Positions 28,830-42,962 of a stretch of 64,000 nucleotides of DNA are shown one piece after another. Made by a program: the position numbers and the translations under genes. Location of the stretch: assembly GCA_014529385.2 (NCBI GenBank), contig CM043944.1, positions 47,470,768-47,534,767 of the forward strand, in the 5' to 3' direction. The first letter of the stretch is position 1. Each line of letters begins with the position of its first letter. The notes beneath the pieces were generated by a model. That model saw only the letters and a list, made by a program, of their open reading frames with translations. It was not told the origin of the DNA and ran no database searches. Source of the DNA: Adiantum capillus-veneris. Lineage: Eukaryota; Streptophyta; Polypodiopsida; Polypodiales; Pteridaceae.

Positions 28830-31800
28830 GGTAATATTTTGCAAATGCATTTGTGGATTCTAAGGCTATTTCACTTTGGCATGCATGTTTTGGGCATCTA
28901 AATTTTTCCAGTTTGTTGCGTTTGCAAAAATCAGATATAGTTTGCTTCTTTGCTGCCTCTTGAAGCACCTGTGAAACATGTTTGTGAAGGTTGTATTTTG
29001 GGTAAGATGCAACATTCAAAGTTCCCAAAGGATGGTTTAGTTAGGGACACATGTAGGTTGTAGCTTATGTGCATAGTGATGTTTGTGGACCCATGCAAAC
29101 TCCATCCTTTTACAACTATTTACTTTTTATTGTAACTTTTTTAAATAGTTGATCTTCTACATTTTTAATTGTCAAGGTAAATTTCTTGCACCTGACCCAA
29201 AAATCATAATAACACATTATGCATAAGGACGAACCTTTTGACATGACCCTTATAATATTTACACACTAACCAAAACCTGTCTATGTGTACATATATGGCT
29301 AGTACGATAGAATCATCCACTCCTACCCTGGGTGAGAGGTACCCTCTTTACTTTTCACATGTGTTTCACATAGTCTACCTGGTGCTTTCCTGTGCATGGG
29401 ATTTGGTAGATACGCTAGCGTGTGAGAATAATTTCAAGGAATTAGAATGGCTGATACGTCTCTTGACCAAAATTGATCCATACTTAGTAGAGAACGTCTC
29501 TCTGATTGCACAAGCCTACCCTTTTGACCAAGATGACTATAGACGCCTAGTGGTGAATTTCATTGATGATTACTCCAGGCATGCATGGGTATATCCGCTT
29601 AAAGTGAAGTCCGAAGTATTTATGTGTTTTAAACAATTTTTGGCTATGGATGAAAATGTCTCAAAATGTACCATGGGGTGCCTCCGTTCAGATCAAGGGG
29701 GGAAGTATATATCTCATAAATTTAATGCATTTCTGGCTAGTCGTGGGATAAAACACCAATGTACAATTCCATATACACCTTAGCAAAATGGTGTTATTAA
29801 GAGGAAAAACATGTCACTTATAAAAATGGCATGATGTATGGTCAAAAGTCAAGATTTTTTGCATTCGTTTTGGCTTGAGGCCATCATGTGTGCCACTTAT
29901 GTACTTAATAGGTGTCATACAAAAGCTTTGCAGTCTATGACTCCATATGAAGCATGGAGTGATAGAAAACCTTATATTGATTACATGTGTGTTTTTGGCT
30001 CTTTGGCATATGCTTTGGTGCCACACACAATACAAGAAATTGGATGATAATGTTGTCAAATGTATTTTTGTTGGTTATAGTGCTGAAAGAAAAGGTACAA
30101 GTTGTGTCATATGCAAACAAAACGTATCTTAATCTCACGGGATATTGTGTTTGTGGAAGATTTTGTTCAACCCTTGATGTCATATACTAGAGACAATAAT
30201 GTAAACTCACAAGACATTCATGACACTTTGTTGCCTCTTTTTAGTGGTGGGAGTTTGAATGTAAATTCCAATGAGGCAAATGTACAACCTATGGGGGTTT
30301 CTGAAAATGTTATAGATCAGCCTATTATTGATGCAATTGTACATGATGTACTTGATGTGAGGAAAGGGCCGAGAATGAGCAAGCTAGAGGTATGCCTAAA
30401 TGGTTGGTGCATACTTTGCATGACAGTAAATTGGACGCACCTTTGTCTAGTCCTACTCATTTAGGTTCTTGCCATGCATCTTATGCATCAAATTGTTATG
30501 CTTTGAGTGTGTCTAGTTTATGTGATGTTGAGGAACCTCTGTCATTTGATGAAGCACAAAATTCAAAAAATTGGGTGGTTGACATGCAACCATAATATAA
30601 TGCACTTATAGAAAACGACACATGGATTTTATGTGATTTTCCCCCTAGCAAAAAGGCCATTGGTATAAAGTGGGTTAACAAGTTGAAACGCAAGATGGAT
30701 GGTGAGATTGATTGCTATAAGGCTCCACTTGTTGCAAAGGGTTATGCACATAAAAAAAGCATAGATTATGAAGAGACTTTTTCTCCTACTTGTCGGATGA
30801 CTACTATGCATTTCTATGTGCATTGGCAGATCGTTTTGGTTGGGATGTACATCAGTCAGACATTGTTACTACTTTCTTGAATGGCAACATATTTGAGGAA
30901 GTTTATGTAATGTAGCCTTGCGGTTTTGTCAAGAAAGGACAAGAGGATAAAGTGTGCTAATGTAAGAAAGATTTGTATGGGTTGAAGCAATCTCCTTGTG
31001 CTTTGTATAAGAACGTTAAAACTCATTTGGTTAAATGATGCTTTCGTAATAGTCCAACCAAAAGCACATTGTATGTAAAGCGTGAGGGTGATGTACTTCT
31101 TATTGTGGTTCTCTATGTGTATGATTTGTTGATCATTGGAGCAAATGAGAGACATATTGCTGAATTTAAGGCTGATTTGAATGCTACTTTAAAGACGAAA
31201 GGTTTGGGGTTGTCGCATCATTACTTGGGTATACAGTTTAAGCACTGTGATGGTGGTATTGAGTTGTGTCAGACAAGTTACATAGAGACATTGCTATGTA
31301 AGTTTGGACTTGAGGATTGAAAACCTATTGTCACTCCCATGGAAATAGGTTTGAAATTGAGTCTTCATGATGTTAGTGATCATGTCAATGTCACTCTTTA
31401 CCAAATTGTTCTTGGATGCCTTATTTATGTATGCAACATGAGGGATATTTAGTTTTTAGTCTCACAGTTCAACAAATTTATGCATAGCCCAGAGTCTAAG
31501 CATTGGCATGTTGTCAAGAGGACTTTTTGCTACTTGAGTGGCACTTTAAATCTTGGCTTGTTTCATCCCAAGGGGAGATCATTGTCGCTGTATTTACATG
31601 CTTTTTTGGACTCAAATTGGGCAGGTTGTTTTGACACATGAGTGTCCACAAGTGGTTTTTGTTTCATGCTCGACATTTCATGTATCTCATGGTTGAGCAA
31701 GAGGCAACCTACTGTGGCCACATCCAGTTGTGAGGCTGAGTACAGGGAAGTCTTTACAGCTCAGACACTGCCAACACCATCTACACTGACAATTAGAGCG

Positions 31801-31990
31801 CATTGGTAGTTGCAAGAAACCCAATCTTTTATGCTTGCAAAAAGCACATTGAGGTGCATTACCACTATGTCAGGGAGAGGCTCTCAACAAGAGAGATCAT
31901 TTTGGATTATGTGCCAACGTAGGACAATCTTGCAGATCTTCTCACAAAGGCATTGTCTTGTGAGAAGTTCACAGCTTTTCGCAAAGCTTT
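28830..31990 (+). pseudogene. C4 pol remnant (integrase, RT, RNase H)
   Basis: Many frames are broken. The integrase zinc finger (HACFGHLNFSSL... then CEGCILGKM) is at about 28875-29015. The core resumes at 29555 with VNFIDDYSRHAWVYPLK, then LRSDQGGKY (second Asp) and NGVIKRKN, where Lys stands in place of the catalytic Glu. RT follows at about 30600-31320 (GIKWVNKLKRK, LVAKGYAHKK). Its active site at about 31110-31125 reads YVYDL: the first catalytic Asp is Tyr. RNase H traces (SCEAEY at about 31730) lie further on with a TGA. The protein could not have supported transposition. Confidence 0.85.
29130..29552 (+). other. Captured G0-type ORF2 fragment inside the C4 integrase
   Basis: Copia integrase stops after the stretch coding CGPMQ-like DPCKLHPFTTIYFL (about 29088-29130) and resumes at 29553 (VNFIDDYS). 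Between them, 29295-29552 encodes MASTIESSTPTLGERYP and on to PFDQDDYRRLV, a diverged copy of the first 86 codons of G0 ORF2 (7616-7873). Upstream non-coding bases (CTATGTGTACATATATGGC) also match the G0 sequence before ORF2, so genomic or RNA sequence including the ORF2 leader was transferred. Confidence 0.8.
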
Positions 31991-32092
31991 GGGGTTACTC
32001 CCCTTTGTGGACTGATCATGTCCTCAGGGCATGGCACTTCCCTATACTCTATGTGCCAGATCTTGTTCATCGCATTACTCCCAGAGGCGATT

Positions 32093-32320
32093 TGTTACCA
32101 TATACATGTGGTAGTGATGTGTGTGAACACAATTAGGATTGCAAGAGCATTTTTGCCCTCACTAGGAGGTTTTTTCCCCCGTGCATTGTATATACACCCA
32201 TCACTCTACGGCTATCTTATCTTTCCATTGCACACTAAGTTATATACTCTTTGTTGTGTGCCTTGTGCTTCCTTCGTCTTCTCCAAGCTGTGTGTGTTTT
32301 TTGCAACCCTAATTCCAACA
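32093..32320 (+). repeat. C4 3' LTR (228 bp)
   Basis: Partner of 28556-28784; followed by AAATT, the duplicated target. Confidence 0.92.
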
Positions 32321-32325
32321 AAATT

Positions 32326-33588
32326 TAGGGCTTACTTATCAAAATATTGAATCTTACCTTATCAAAGTACAAGTGATTGCTTTCTTGTTTTCAAAGAGTA
32401 AATAATTGGGTAGAGTCTCACCTCAAGGTTACTTTTGAGACGATTAGTTCATTAAATCTTCTATTTCATTTTATGTGCCTATGTGCCAAATATCAATTCC
32501 ATTAGAGTCCACAAACTTGTAAGAGACTACAATATATAGACCAGCTTGTAGATCTCTCTCAATCTCTCTCTCTCTCTCTCTAAGAAAGAATCAAGTACTA
32601 ACACAAAGAAATTATTATTTAGCACATAGAAATTCTCCTTGATCTGTAATTGAGCAACAAAATTATATTAACATGATGTTAAGTTTTGATAGCACAAGTG
32701 CATGGTGGGAGTTCCATCAAGGTTTATTCCTTATATATCATTTATGGTTTGGCCTCTATTCTATTATACCTTTTTGCATACAAATTTCCAAAAGCAAGAA
32801 GCAATTTACACTTAAAATGTTACAAATCTAATTTAGGTTATCGAAAAACTCAAAATATGGTAGAGATTGGGTGCTCTCGCACATAAATAAAAACATATAA
32901 ATTAAAAATTTCTTCTTATGAATCTTGGTCAAGATATGGTCATGAAGAGTATACAAGGGGTAGTGTAGTCATATTTCTTGCATCCATTCCATTGCATAGT
33001 GTGCAAATGGTAGCCTATTACATAAAGCTATCTCTGGTGAGGGTGTTCCATGTTAGGAAAAAATGTCTTGCTCATGGAACACTTTTTTATTTTTTCAATA
33101 AAGATCCCTCCATGTTAACATAATGGTTGTTGTGGTGGGAGTTGCATTCAATTATATAATGCATTGCTTGAGGAGATCTTTGTGCCACCATAAGAGAGTC
33201 ATGTTATGCCAACATCTTGAGCAATTGTCACAAAGACCACCACCACTCAACTGACATAGTAAGAGTTCACTTTGTACCATGATGATTTAGAGATCTGCTC
33301 AAACAAAAACATGCATGAGTGCAGCATTTGCAAGTTGTATAAAAAACACACTTGCTAAGTATATGTTGTACAAAATTTGAAGTATTTTCATCCACCAACT
33401 TGGACTAAACAATGTTGAAATATACACCTACCTACAAGATAGCAAAGAAGCATTGATTTGAAGCACCTTCCTGCAAGATATAGCAAAGAATTTTGTTTTA
33501 AAGGAAAAGTGGTGTTTAATCTCTATTATGTCAAAGTTAGAAGGTTATGCAACCTCTACAATGAAAGAGAAGGAGATGAGTGATTGCA

Positions 33589-33634
<46 letters not shown>

Positions 33635-33700
33635 TGTGCACGTGCACGCATAGAGGACATGCAACCTCTACAATGAAAGAGAAGGAGATGAGTGATTGCA

Positions 33701-33737
<37 letters not shown>

Positions 33738-35102
33738 ACGTGCTGGGTATACACATACACACACAGAGGAGATTTTGGTGAGAAACGGTTCAAAATTTTA
33801 AGAGGAAGAAAGAAAATTGAAAATGAATTAGAGTGTATAGACTATTGCTTAAATTATCCCAACAGACATGCCTTCCCTCTCTCCACATATTGAAGAAACA
33901 TCGAGAGACTACTAAAAATAGGATGGGAGTGGCAGTAGCATGGGTACAAATGTCATCCACCCAATGCTCAACACTGGTGTCAACATGTAGCTTTGGAATT
34001 ATTGTGATGGGTGCAAATGCTATCCACCCAACGGTCGACATTGGTGTCAACTTGTAGCACTGAATTATTGTGATGATCTTTGGTCACCCATGTGTGTGAC
34101 CTTTGATGCAAGCTCTATGGGCGAGAGAATATGCACCGTTGTGGAGTGGAGGGTGCATGGTTTTTGATATTGTTGAGCACTATGGCTATTAAACCTAAGG
34201 ATGCAAAGGAGCAAGGCAATGGAAAGGAGAAGAGGGAGGTAGGAAGAGGGAGGGAGAGAGTTATTTTTTGGAGGGAAAGAAAAATTCAAAAATTGGCCTT
34301 CTAGTGAGTGTAAGTTAAAAAAGGGTCACAAAGTTTTTTTTATGATATATATATGAAAAGAACTTTTAAGTAGGAAAAAGGTAAAAATGGATTTTAAAAA
34401 AAAAACATTTTTAAAGCTTGGGGATATGCATGTTTTTTATGATGTGGCATAGAAAAGGGTTGAAAGGGGGTTGTTAATGCCACATTATCTTTTCCCCTTC
34501 ACTTTCAAAGAGTTAAGAGAGAGAAAGGGACCTCTAGGAGGACCACAGCCTACATGGCCCTAAATAAAGCCTAGAGTATCCTACTCAAAAGTAGCGTATT
34601 GAATGCACTTGTGCCCCAAAGTCTACACAAAATTAGCCTTTATGTGTTAAACTTAGGGATTCTTACAAGGTCCATGCAAAGTTCATATGTTTCCTAATGT
34701 CAAAACATCATGTAAAGCCAAGAACTCCAACCACAATGATAGTGAGTTAGAGAAGGAGGAAGAGGTGTTGCAAATTGAGAACGAGGTCGTAATCAAGGTC
34801 AAAGTCAAGTGATTTTTCATAGGTGTGAAAGAAGTGGACATTATGTATGACATTGTTGTGATCACAAAGTGCACATTTTAGTCGTGCAAGCACCAAAAGA
34901 TGCAACTACAATCAATGGTCATCATGGACATCTAGTGTTGTTTTATGCACTTTCTCAAAGTTTGAGCCAATCATTGTTGAACTGAAGGAACCATGGGCAC
35001 AATGGGAAAAATACATTTTAAAAAGATTAGGCGTATAGGACATGGGTGTGCAAATTGTGAACTTTGAGAAGGGGGTGTTGAAGTATTTTTACACAAACTA
35101 AG
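32326..35102. other. Non-coding stretch with local duplications
   Basis: I see no convincing gene in 2.8 kb. A 112-bp tandem duplication ending in long GT runs lies at about 33548-33745, and a second tandem repeat of about 75-80 bp (ATCCACCCAA..GGTGTCAAC) at about 33945-34055. A faint gag-like zinc knuckle (RCERSGHYV, stop, HCCDH) near 34820-34865 suggests an old retroelement remnant. Confidence 0.55.
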
Positions 35103-37272
<2,170 letters not shown>

Positions 37273-37544
37273 TTAACTCTCTCTTGAAATCATAGTCATC
37301 CTCGGCTATGAGGTAGAGAAGATAAAGTATATTTATTAGTCCTTTTTCTTAGCGGGTAGAGGATCCCTATGTTACCCTATGACATTGTTCTAGAATGGAT
37401 GACTAGTCCATTTGGCGCTTGAGAGCCTAAGCTGCCGAAAGCACGTTTGCACATTAGTCCTATCAATTTTCCATAGCAGAGGGACAAGCTCTACTTGGTG
37501 TTCGGGAGATGTCGTCTCTGCAAACTTGATCTAAGCATGCATAA
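37273..37544 (-). other. G3 3' untranslated part and polypurine tract (distal half)
   Basis: On the minus strand this reads TTATGCATGCTTAGATCAAG through GGGATCCTCTACCCGCTAAG to AAGAGAGAGTTAA, the same as 14911-15181 in G2. Its continuation is at 48798, beyond C2. Confidence 0.9.
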
Positions 37545-37803
37545 TGATGGGGAGGAGCTGGGAGCACAACGGAAGAAGAATATGCACGCACACACTCACA
37601 CACACACCACCATAGCCACACACAGGTTGAAGGGGGAGAGCCAACGTACTGTATGCCCCCTTTCTTTATTCTCTTATCTTATGCACTAAGGCACAATACA
37701 CATTGTACTTAGTGTTAGTGGCTCACACAAGTGTATAGCTGTACACTTAGGGTTAGTGGCAGTTAGTGATGGGCGATCGGCCACATGGCCATTAAACCTA
37801 ACA
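37545..37803 (-). repeat. C2 3' LTR (259 bp)
   Basis: In plus orientation it runs TGATGGGGAGGAG to CATTAAACCTAACA. It is nearly identical to 48539-48797 (few substitutions, same length), so C2 is fairly young. Confidence 0.95.
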
Positions 37804-37858
37804 TTCTCCCACTTGATGGCCAATGTGGGAGACTTTAAAAATGGAAGAGCACCACTCT

Positions 37859-40243
37859 TCACCCAATGCCCATCAAATCACGACAGTGTTGAAACTGATG
37901 GCTGGAGAGACTCTTAGTGAGTGCATTCGTTGTGTTCTCTGACATAGGAATATTCACTAAATCAAGGCTCTTGTTTGCCAGGCATTCACGACTGAAGTGA
38001 TAGTGCACATCAATGTGTTTCGTTCTGGAATGAAACACTGGATTGTTAGCCAAGGCAGTAACACTTTGACTGTCACAATGAAGAACTGGTGTACACTGCT
38101 CCAATCCAAGATCTTTCACTAGGAGAGCAAGCCAAATAGCTTCTTTGCATGCTTCACTCAATGCAACATAGAACAGATCTCCAAGAAATAGCAGAACCAA
38201 CAAATGTGTAAATCCAACCTGTTGTTGATTTACGACTGTCAACACAGCCTGCATAGTCACTGTCTACAAATCCCTGAATGGATGACTCTCCACGACCATA
38301 GCATAACTGTCTATCTGCAGTGCCACTCAAGTATCTGAGAATCGACTTGATAGCATCCCAATACTTTTTACCAAGGTTAGACATAAATCTGCTAACAACT
38401 CCCACTGCATGTGAAATGTCAGGTCTTGTAGCCACCATGGCATACATGAGACTACCACAAGCTGAAGCATAAGGAATTGTAACCATCGCAGCTTTTTCCT
38501 CAGCAGATTTGGGACAATCGTTCTTGCTAAGTTTCAAATATGCAGGCAATGGAGTACTCAAGGCCTTCCCCTTCTACATGTTGAAACGATCAAGAACCTT
38601 GTGCACATACTCTTTTTTAGAAAGGTACAACAACCTCTTCTTACGATCACGAGTAATGCACATACCCAAAATGTGATTGGCTTCACCCAAATCTTTCATG
38701 TCGAATTGACTTTTCAGCTTGGTTTTCAAGTCAGCAATGTCCTTCTTAGAATGACCAGCAATAAGCATGTCATCTACATAAAGGATAAGCATAATAAGCT
38801 GTCCATTTGGTTGTATTTTCATGTAAAGACATGGATCCTCATTACTGCGCTTATAGCCTAGGGAACGCATAAATGCATCAAACTTTTGATACCATTTTCT
38901 GGATGATTGCTTCAAGCCATAGAGACTTTTCAGAAGCTTACAGACCAAATGTTCCTTGCCCTTGAGCACAAACCCTTCAGGTTGTTGCATATAAATCTCT
39001 TCCTCAAGATCACCATGTAAGAAAGCTGTAATGACATCCATTTGATCAAGCTCCAATCTTCAGTGGAAACCAAAGCAATCAACATTCTTAGTGTCGTCAT
39101 TTTGACCACTGGAGAAAATATTTCTTGAAAATCTACACCATATTCTTGCTTGAAACCTTTGGCCACTAAATGAGCTTTGTAATTCTCAACATTGGATGCA
39201 ATCTTCTTCTTGTAAACCCATTTACAAGGCAAAGCTTTCCTACCTTTTGGCAATGGAACAAGTTCCCATGTTTTGTTCTTTGCAATACTGGATAGCTCCC
39301 TCTTCATAGCATGTTCCCACTGAACCTTATCATTGGCTAGTATAGCCTCTTTGTAACAAGAAGGCTCACCACTATCTGTCATCAACACAAAGTCCACACC
39401 TGGAACAAACCGTTCTGGCGGATGTGAGACTCTTTGAGATCTCCTCGGCTGATTAGAGCTTGTACTAGCTTGTGTAGTAATTGGCTCTGGAGCTATCTGT
39501 GCAGGAGGTGATACATCGGAAAACGTCCCTTTCCAAAATTCAACCTCTTTTGTTGGCTGCCTATGCATCTTGGTCTCATTGAAGACAACATCACTGCTAC
39601 GGATTACTGATTGAATTTCTGGATCCCATAAACGATAGCCAAATTGACCATCTACACCATAGCCAATAAAGATGCATTTCCTGGACTTAGGGTCAAGCTT
39701 AGCACGCAACTCCTTGGGTACATGTGCATAAGCTTTGTAGCCAAATGTACGGAGTTTTTCATAAGACAACTTATGTCCTGACCATAACTCCAAAGGTACA
39801 CGAAATTGGAATGAAGCATGTGGTGATCTATTGATCAAATACACAGCAGTGTATAATGCTTCAGCCCAAAACGCTTGCGGTAAATTAGCTTGTGATAGCA
39901 TAGACATAATCCTCTCTTGGATGGTCCTATTCATTCGTTCGGAAACACCATTTTGTGCAGGGGTATAAGGAGCTGTAAACTCTTTGGAGACATATTATCC
40001 ACCATTGTCTGAGCGTAAAGCTTTCAACTTATGTTCAGACTGAGTTTCCACACTAGATAAGAACTTTTTGAAACAAGAAAAAGTCTCATCTTTAGACTTC
40101 ATGGCATAAACCCAAACATGTCGTGTTGCATCGTCAATGAATGTAACATAATAAGACGCACCACAATGGGATTTAGAAGGCATAGGCCCACATAAATCAC
40201 TATGCACAAGCTCTAGGAGCTTTCTTTCTTTGTCAAAAGATTG
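37859..40243 (-). pseudogene. C2 integrase (distal part), RT and RNase H
   Basis: Continues the C2 polyprotein after the C3 insertion. Integrase core: FIDDATRHVW, LRSDNGG (followed by a stop at about 39992-39997), NGVSERMNRTIQ. A frameshift lies near 39050-38930. RT: KWVYKKKIA, VAKGFKQEYGVDFQEIFSPVVKM, MDVITAFLHGDLEEEIYMQQ and an intact active site LYVDDMLIAG. TAG at about 38574 follows LDRFNM. RNase H (38561-37859) has VDSDYAG and LHCDSQSV, but SAISWRS runs directly into ALSEACKEAIW: a small deletion with frameshift removed the segment that carries the second catalytic acid (TTEAEY in C1 and C3). It ends at GIG, TGA 37859. Confidence 0.9.
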
Positions 40244-40248
40244 TGTAC

Positions 40249-40605
<357 letters not shown>

Positions 40606-40689
40606 ACCTCCCACTTTAAGTCCAATGTGGCACTTTAAGTAACTGTAAATCTATGAACATAAATGTACAAAGATTTACATGGCTGCCAT

Positions 40690-42962
40690 CTATCCAATGC
40701 CCAATAACTCACGACAATGCACAAAGCCCTCTCTTGGAAGTCCCTTTGTGAGTAGATCAGCAGGATTGTCCTTGGTGTGGATCTTCAACAGTTGTATCTG
40801 CTTGTCTTCAAGTACTTCCCTAATGAAGTGATATTTCACATCAATATGCTTAGTCTTCGAATGGAACACTGGATTCTTTGCCAATTGTATAGCACTTTGA
40901 CTATCACAATATAACTTTGGCATATCTACTTTGATTCCCAAGTCTGCTACCAATCTCCCAAGACAAATAGCTTCTTTGCATGCCTCATTTGCTGCAACAT
41001 ACTCAGCTTCTGTAGTAGACTGTGTAACACAATCTTGTAATCGAGATCGCCATGATATGGCACCTCCAGCCAATGTAAAGACATAGCCTGATGTAGATCT
41101 CCTCTTATCCAAGTCTCCTGCATAATCTAAGTCAGTGTATCCTCTGACACTCAAATCCTGACTACCATAGCATATGCGCATACTCTTTGTATGTTTTAAG
41201 TATCTCATGATACCTTTCACTGCCTCCCAATGTTTCTTGCCGGGATTTGACATATATCTGCTAACCACTCCCACTGAAAATGCAATATCCGGACGTGTAG
41301 CAATCATTGCATACATCAAACTACCCACTGTAGATGCATATGGAATCTTATCCATTTCAGCCTTTTCTTCCTCAGACACAGGACAATCTTGTTTGCTAAG
41401 TTTCACATATGGTGGCAATGGAACACTCAATGCCTTTCCCTTCTCCATATTGAAACGTTGCAAAACATTGTCAATGTACTCTGTTTGAGATAACCAAATC
41501 AACTTCTTTGATCTGTTTCTCTCAATGTGCATACCAAGTATATGACTTGCCTCACCCATGTCTTTCATGTCAAACGATTTTGCCATCTTTGACTTCAAAG
41601 CTGAAATTTCTTCCAAGTGTTTGCCAGCAATCAACATGTCATCCACATACAAAATAAGGATCAGCCAACTGCCATCCTTAGCCTTTTTTGTATATAGACA
41701 GTGATCGAACTCACTACGTTTGTAGCCTTGAGAAAGCATAAACTGGTGAAACTTATGGTACCATGTCCACGGTGATTGTTTTAAGCCATAAAGACTCTTT
41801 AACAACTGGCATACCAAATCTTCTTTGCCTTTCTCAACAAACCCTTCTGGCTGCTGCATGTAAATTTCCACATCTAAATCACCATGCAAGAACGCTGTCT
41901 TGACATCCATTTGGTGCAACACCAAATCCAATATAGCAAACAATGCAAGAAAGCATCTCAATGTAGTCATCTTAACCACTGGAGAGAAGACTTCATCAAA
42001 GTCAATGCCTTGTTCTTGCTTAAAGCCCTTGGCAACAAGCCTTGCTTTGTACTTTGGCTGACTATCATGAGCGGTGATCTTATACCTGTAAACCCATTTA
42101 CAAGGTGGAGCCTTTTTGCCCTGTGGTAATTTAACTAGCTTCCATGTCTGGTTTTTATGTAGAGGCATCATCTCTGATTGCATGGCCAACTTTCATTTCT
42201 TCGAGTCAACCACTTGTAATGCTTCCTTGTAACAAGATGGTTCTCCGTAATCTGTGACCATGACATAATTTAGAGATGGCACATAACGATCAGGTGGTTT
42301 GGAGACACGCTCAGAACGTCTCACCTCAACTGACTCTGCCTCTCTAGCCACTATAGGCTGTTCCTGAGCCTGACCATGCTGTCTTGATGTGCTAGCACTA
42401 GGTCCATCTTCCCTTAAGACAACTCTTTTGATCTCCTCTGTCTTCTCTGGCTTAGCGTGAAACTTGGCTTCATTGAAATGCACATCATTGCTACGAATAA
42501 GTTTTCTGGACTCAGGATCCAAAGCCGGTAACCCATCTCGCGATTCTCCGTAGCCAAGAAATATACACTTCTTGCTTTTTGGTTTAACTTATTCTTGAAC
42601 TCCTTAGGAATATGGCTATAAGCTTCACAACCAAAGACTCTGAGATGCTTATACGAAGGTGCCTTGCCTGTCCATAGCATCTCGGCCACTGCACTCTTAT
42701 CCAGAACCCTACTGGGAGACCTGTTGATCAAATGGACTGCTGTAGCCACTGCTTCTGCCCAAAATCCATTAGGCAACTCAGCATTTGATAACATGCTTTT
42801 GACCTTCTCTTGTATGGTCCTATTCATACGTTCTGCAACTCCATTTTGTGAAGGATTGTATGGTGTAGTAAGTTCTCGCTTTATCCCTTTTGCTTCACAA
42901 AAGTCTTGAAAAGCTTTGGAAACGTACTCTCCACCATTGTCAGTTCTCAAGCACTTCAGCTT
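40690..42962 (-). pseudogene. C3 integrase C-terminal part, RT and RNase H
   Basis: After a stop at about 42960-42962 the integrase continues: CLRTDNGGEYVSKAF and NGVAERMNRTIQ keep the second Asp and the Glu. A frameshift lies near 42520-42560, and a TGA precedes RT at about 42190. RT and RNase H (42189-40690) are one open frame of 499 codons: KWVYRYKITAHD, VAKGFKQEQGIDFDEVF, MDVKTAFLHGDLDVEIYM, active site LYVDDMLIAG intact, then YTDLDYAGDL, STTEAEYVAA, LYCDSQSAI (all RNase H acids present) and NPADLLTKGLP. This is the best-preserved copia RT in the window. Confidence 0.94.

Larger units (their letters stand above)
28556..32320 (+). mobile_element. C4: decayed, internally deleted copia element
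   Basis: Both LTRs (28556-28784 and 32093-32320, TGTTACCATATACATG to TTCCAACA) are present and a perfect duplication AAATT flanks them (28551-28555, 32321-32325). A degenerate Met-tRNA primer site (TGGTATAAGGGC, 28787-28798) follows the 5' LTR. Gag and protease are absent; pol begins at the integrase zinc finger. With 3765 bp and many stops it is dead. A foreign segment interrupts integrase. Confidence 0.93.

Noticed and set aside
29283-29783. A single 166-codon fusion protein of an ORF2-like part and integrase in C4
   Set aside because: The two parts come from different elements joined by chance in frame; the integrase around it is decayed, so it is not called as a functional fusion.
33537-33801. 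Open frames of Thr-His or Val-Cys repeats (also at 3306-3700, 35803-36014 and 40230-40519)
   Set aside because: They are translations of CA/GT and CT microsatellites in both directions; no real coding signal.
34740-34900. A possible gag zinc knuckle in the 34.8-kb region
   Set aside because: Only one half-motif with a stop in the middle, and no flanking gag or pol sequence; too weak to call an element.
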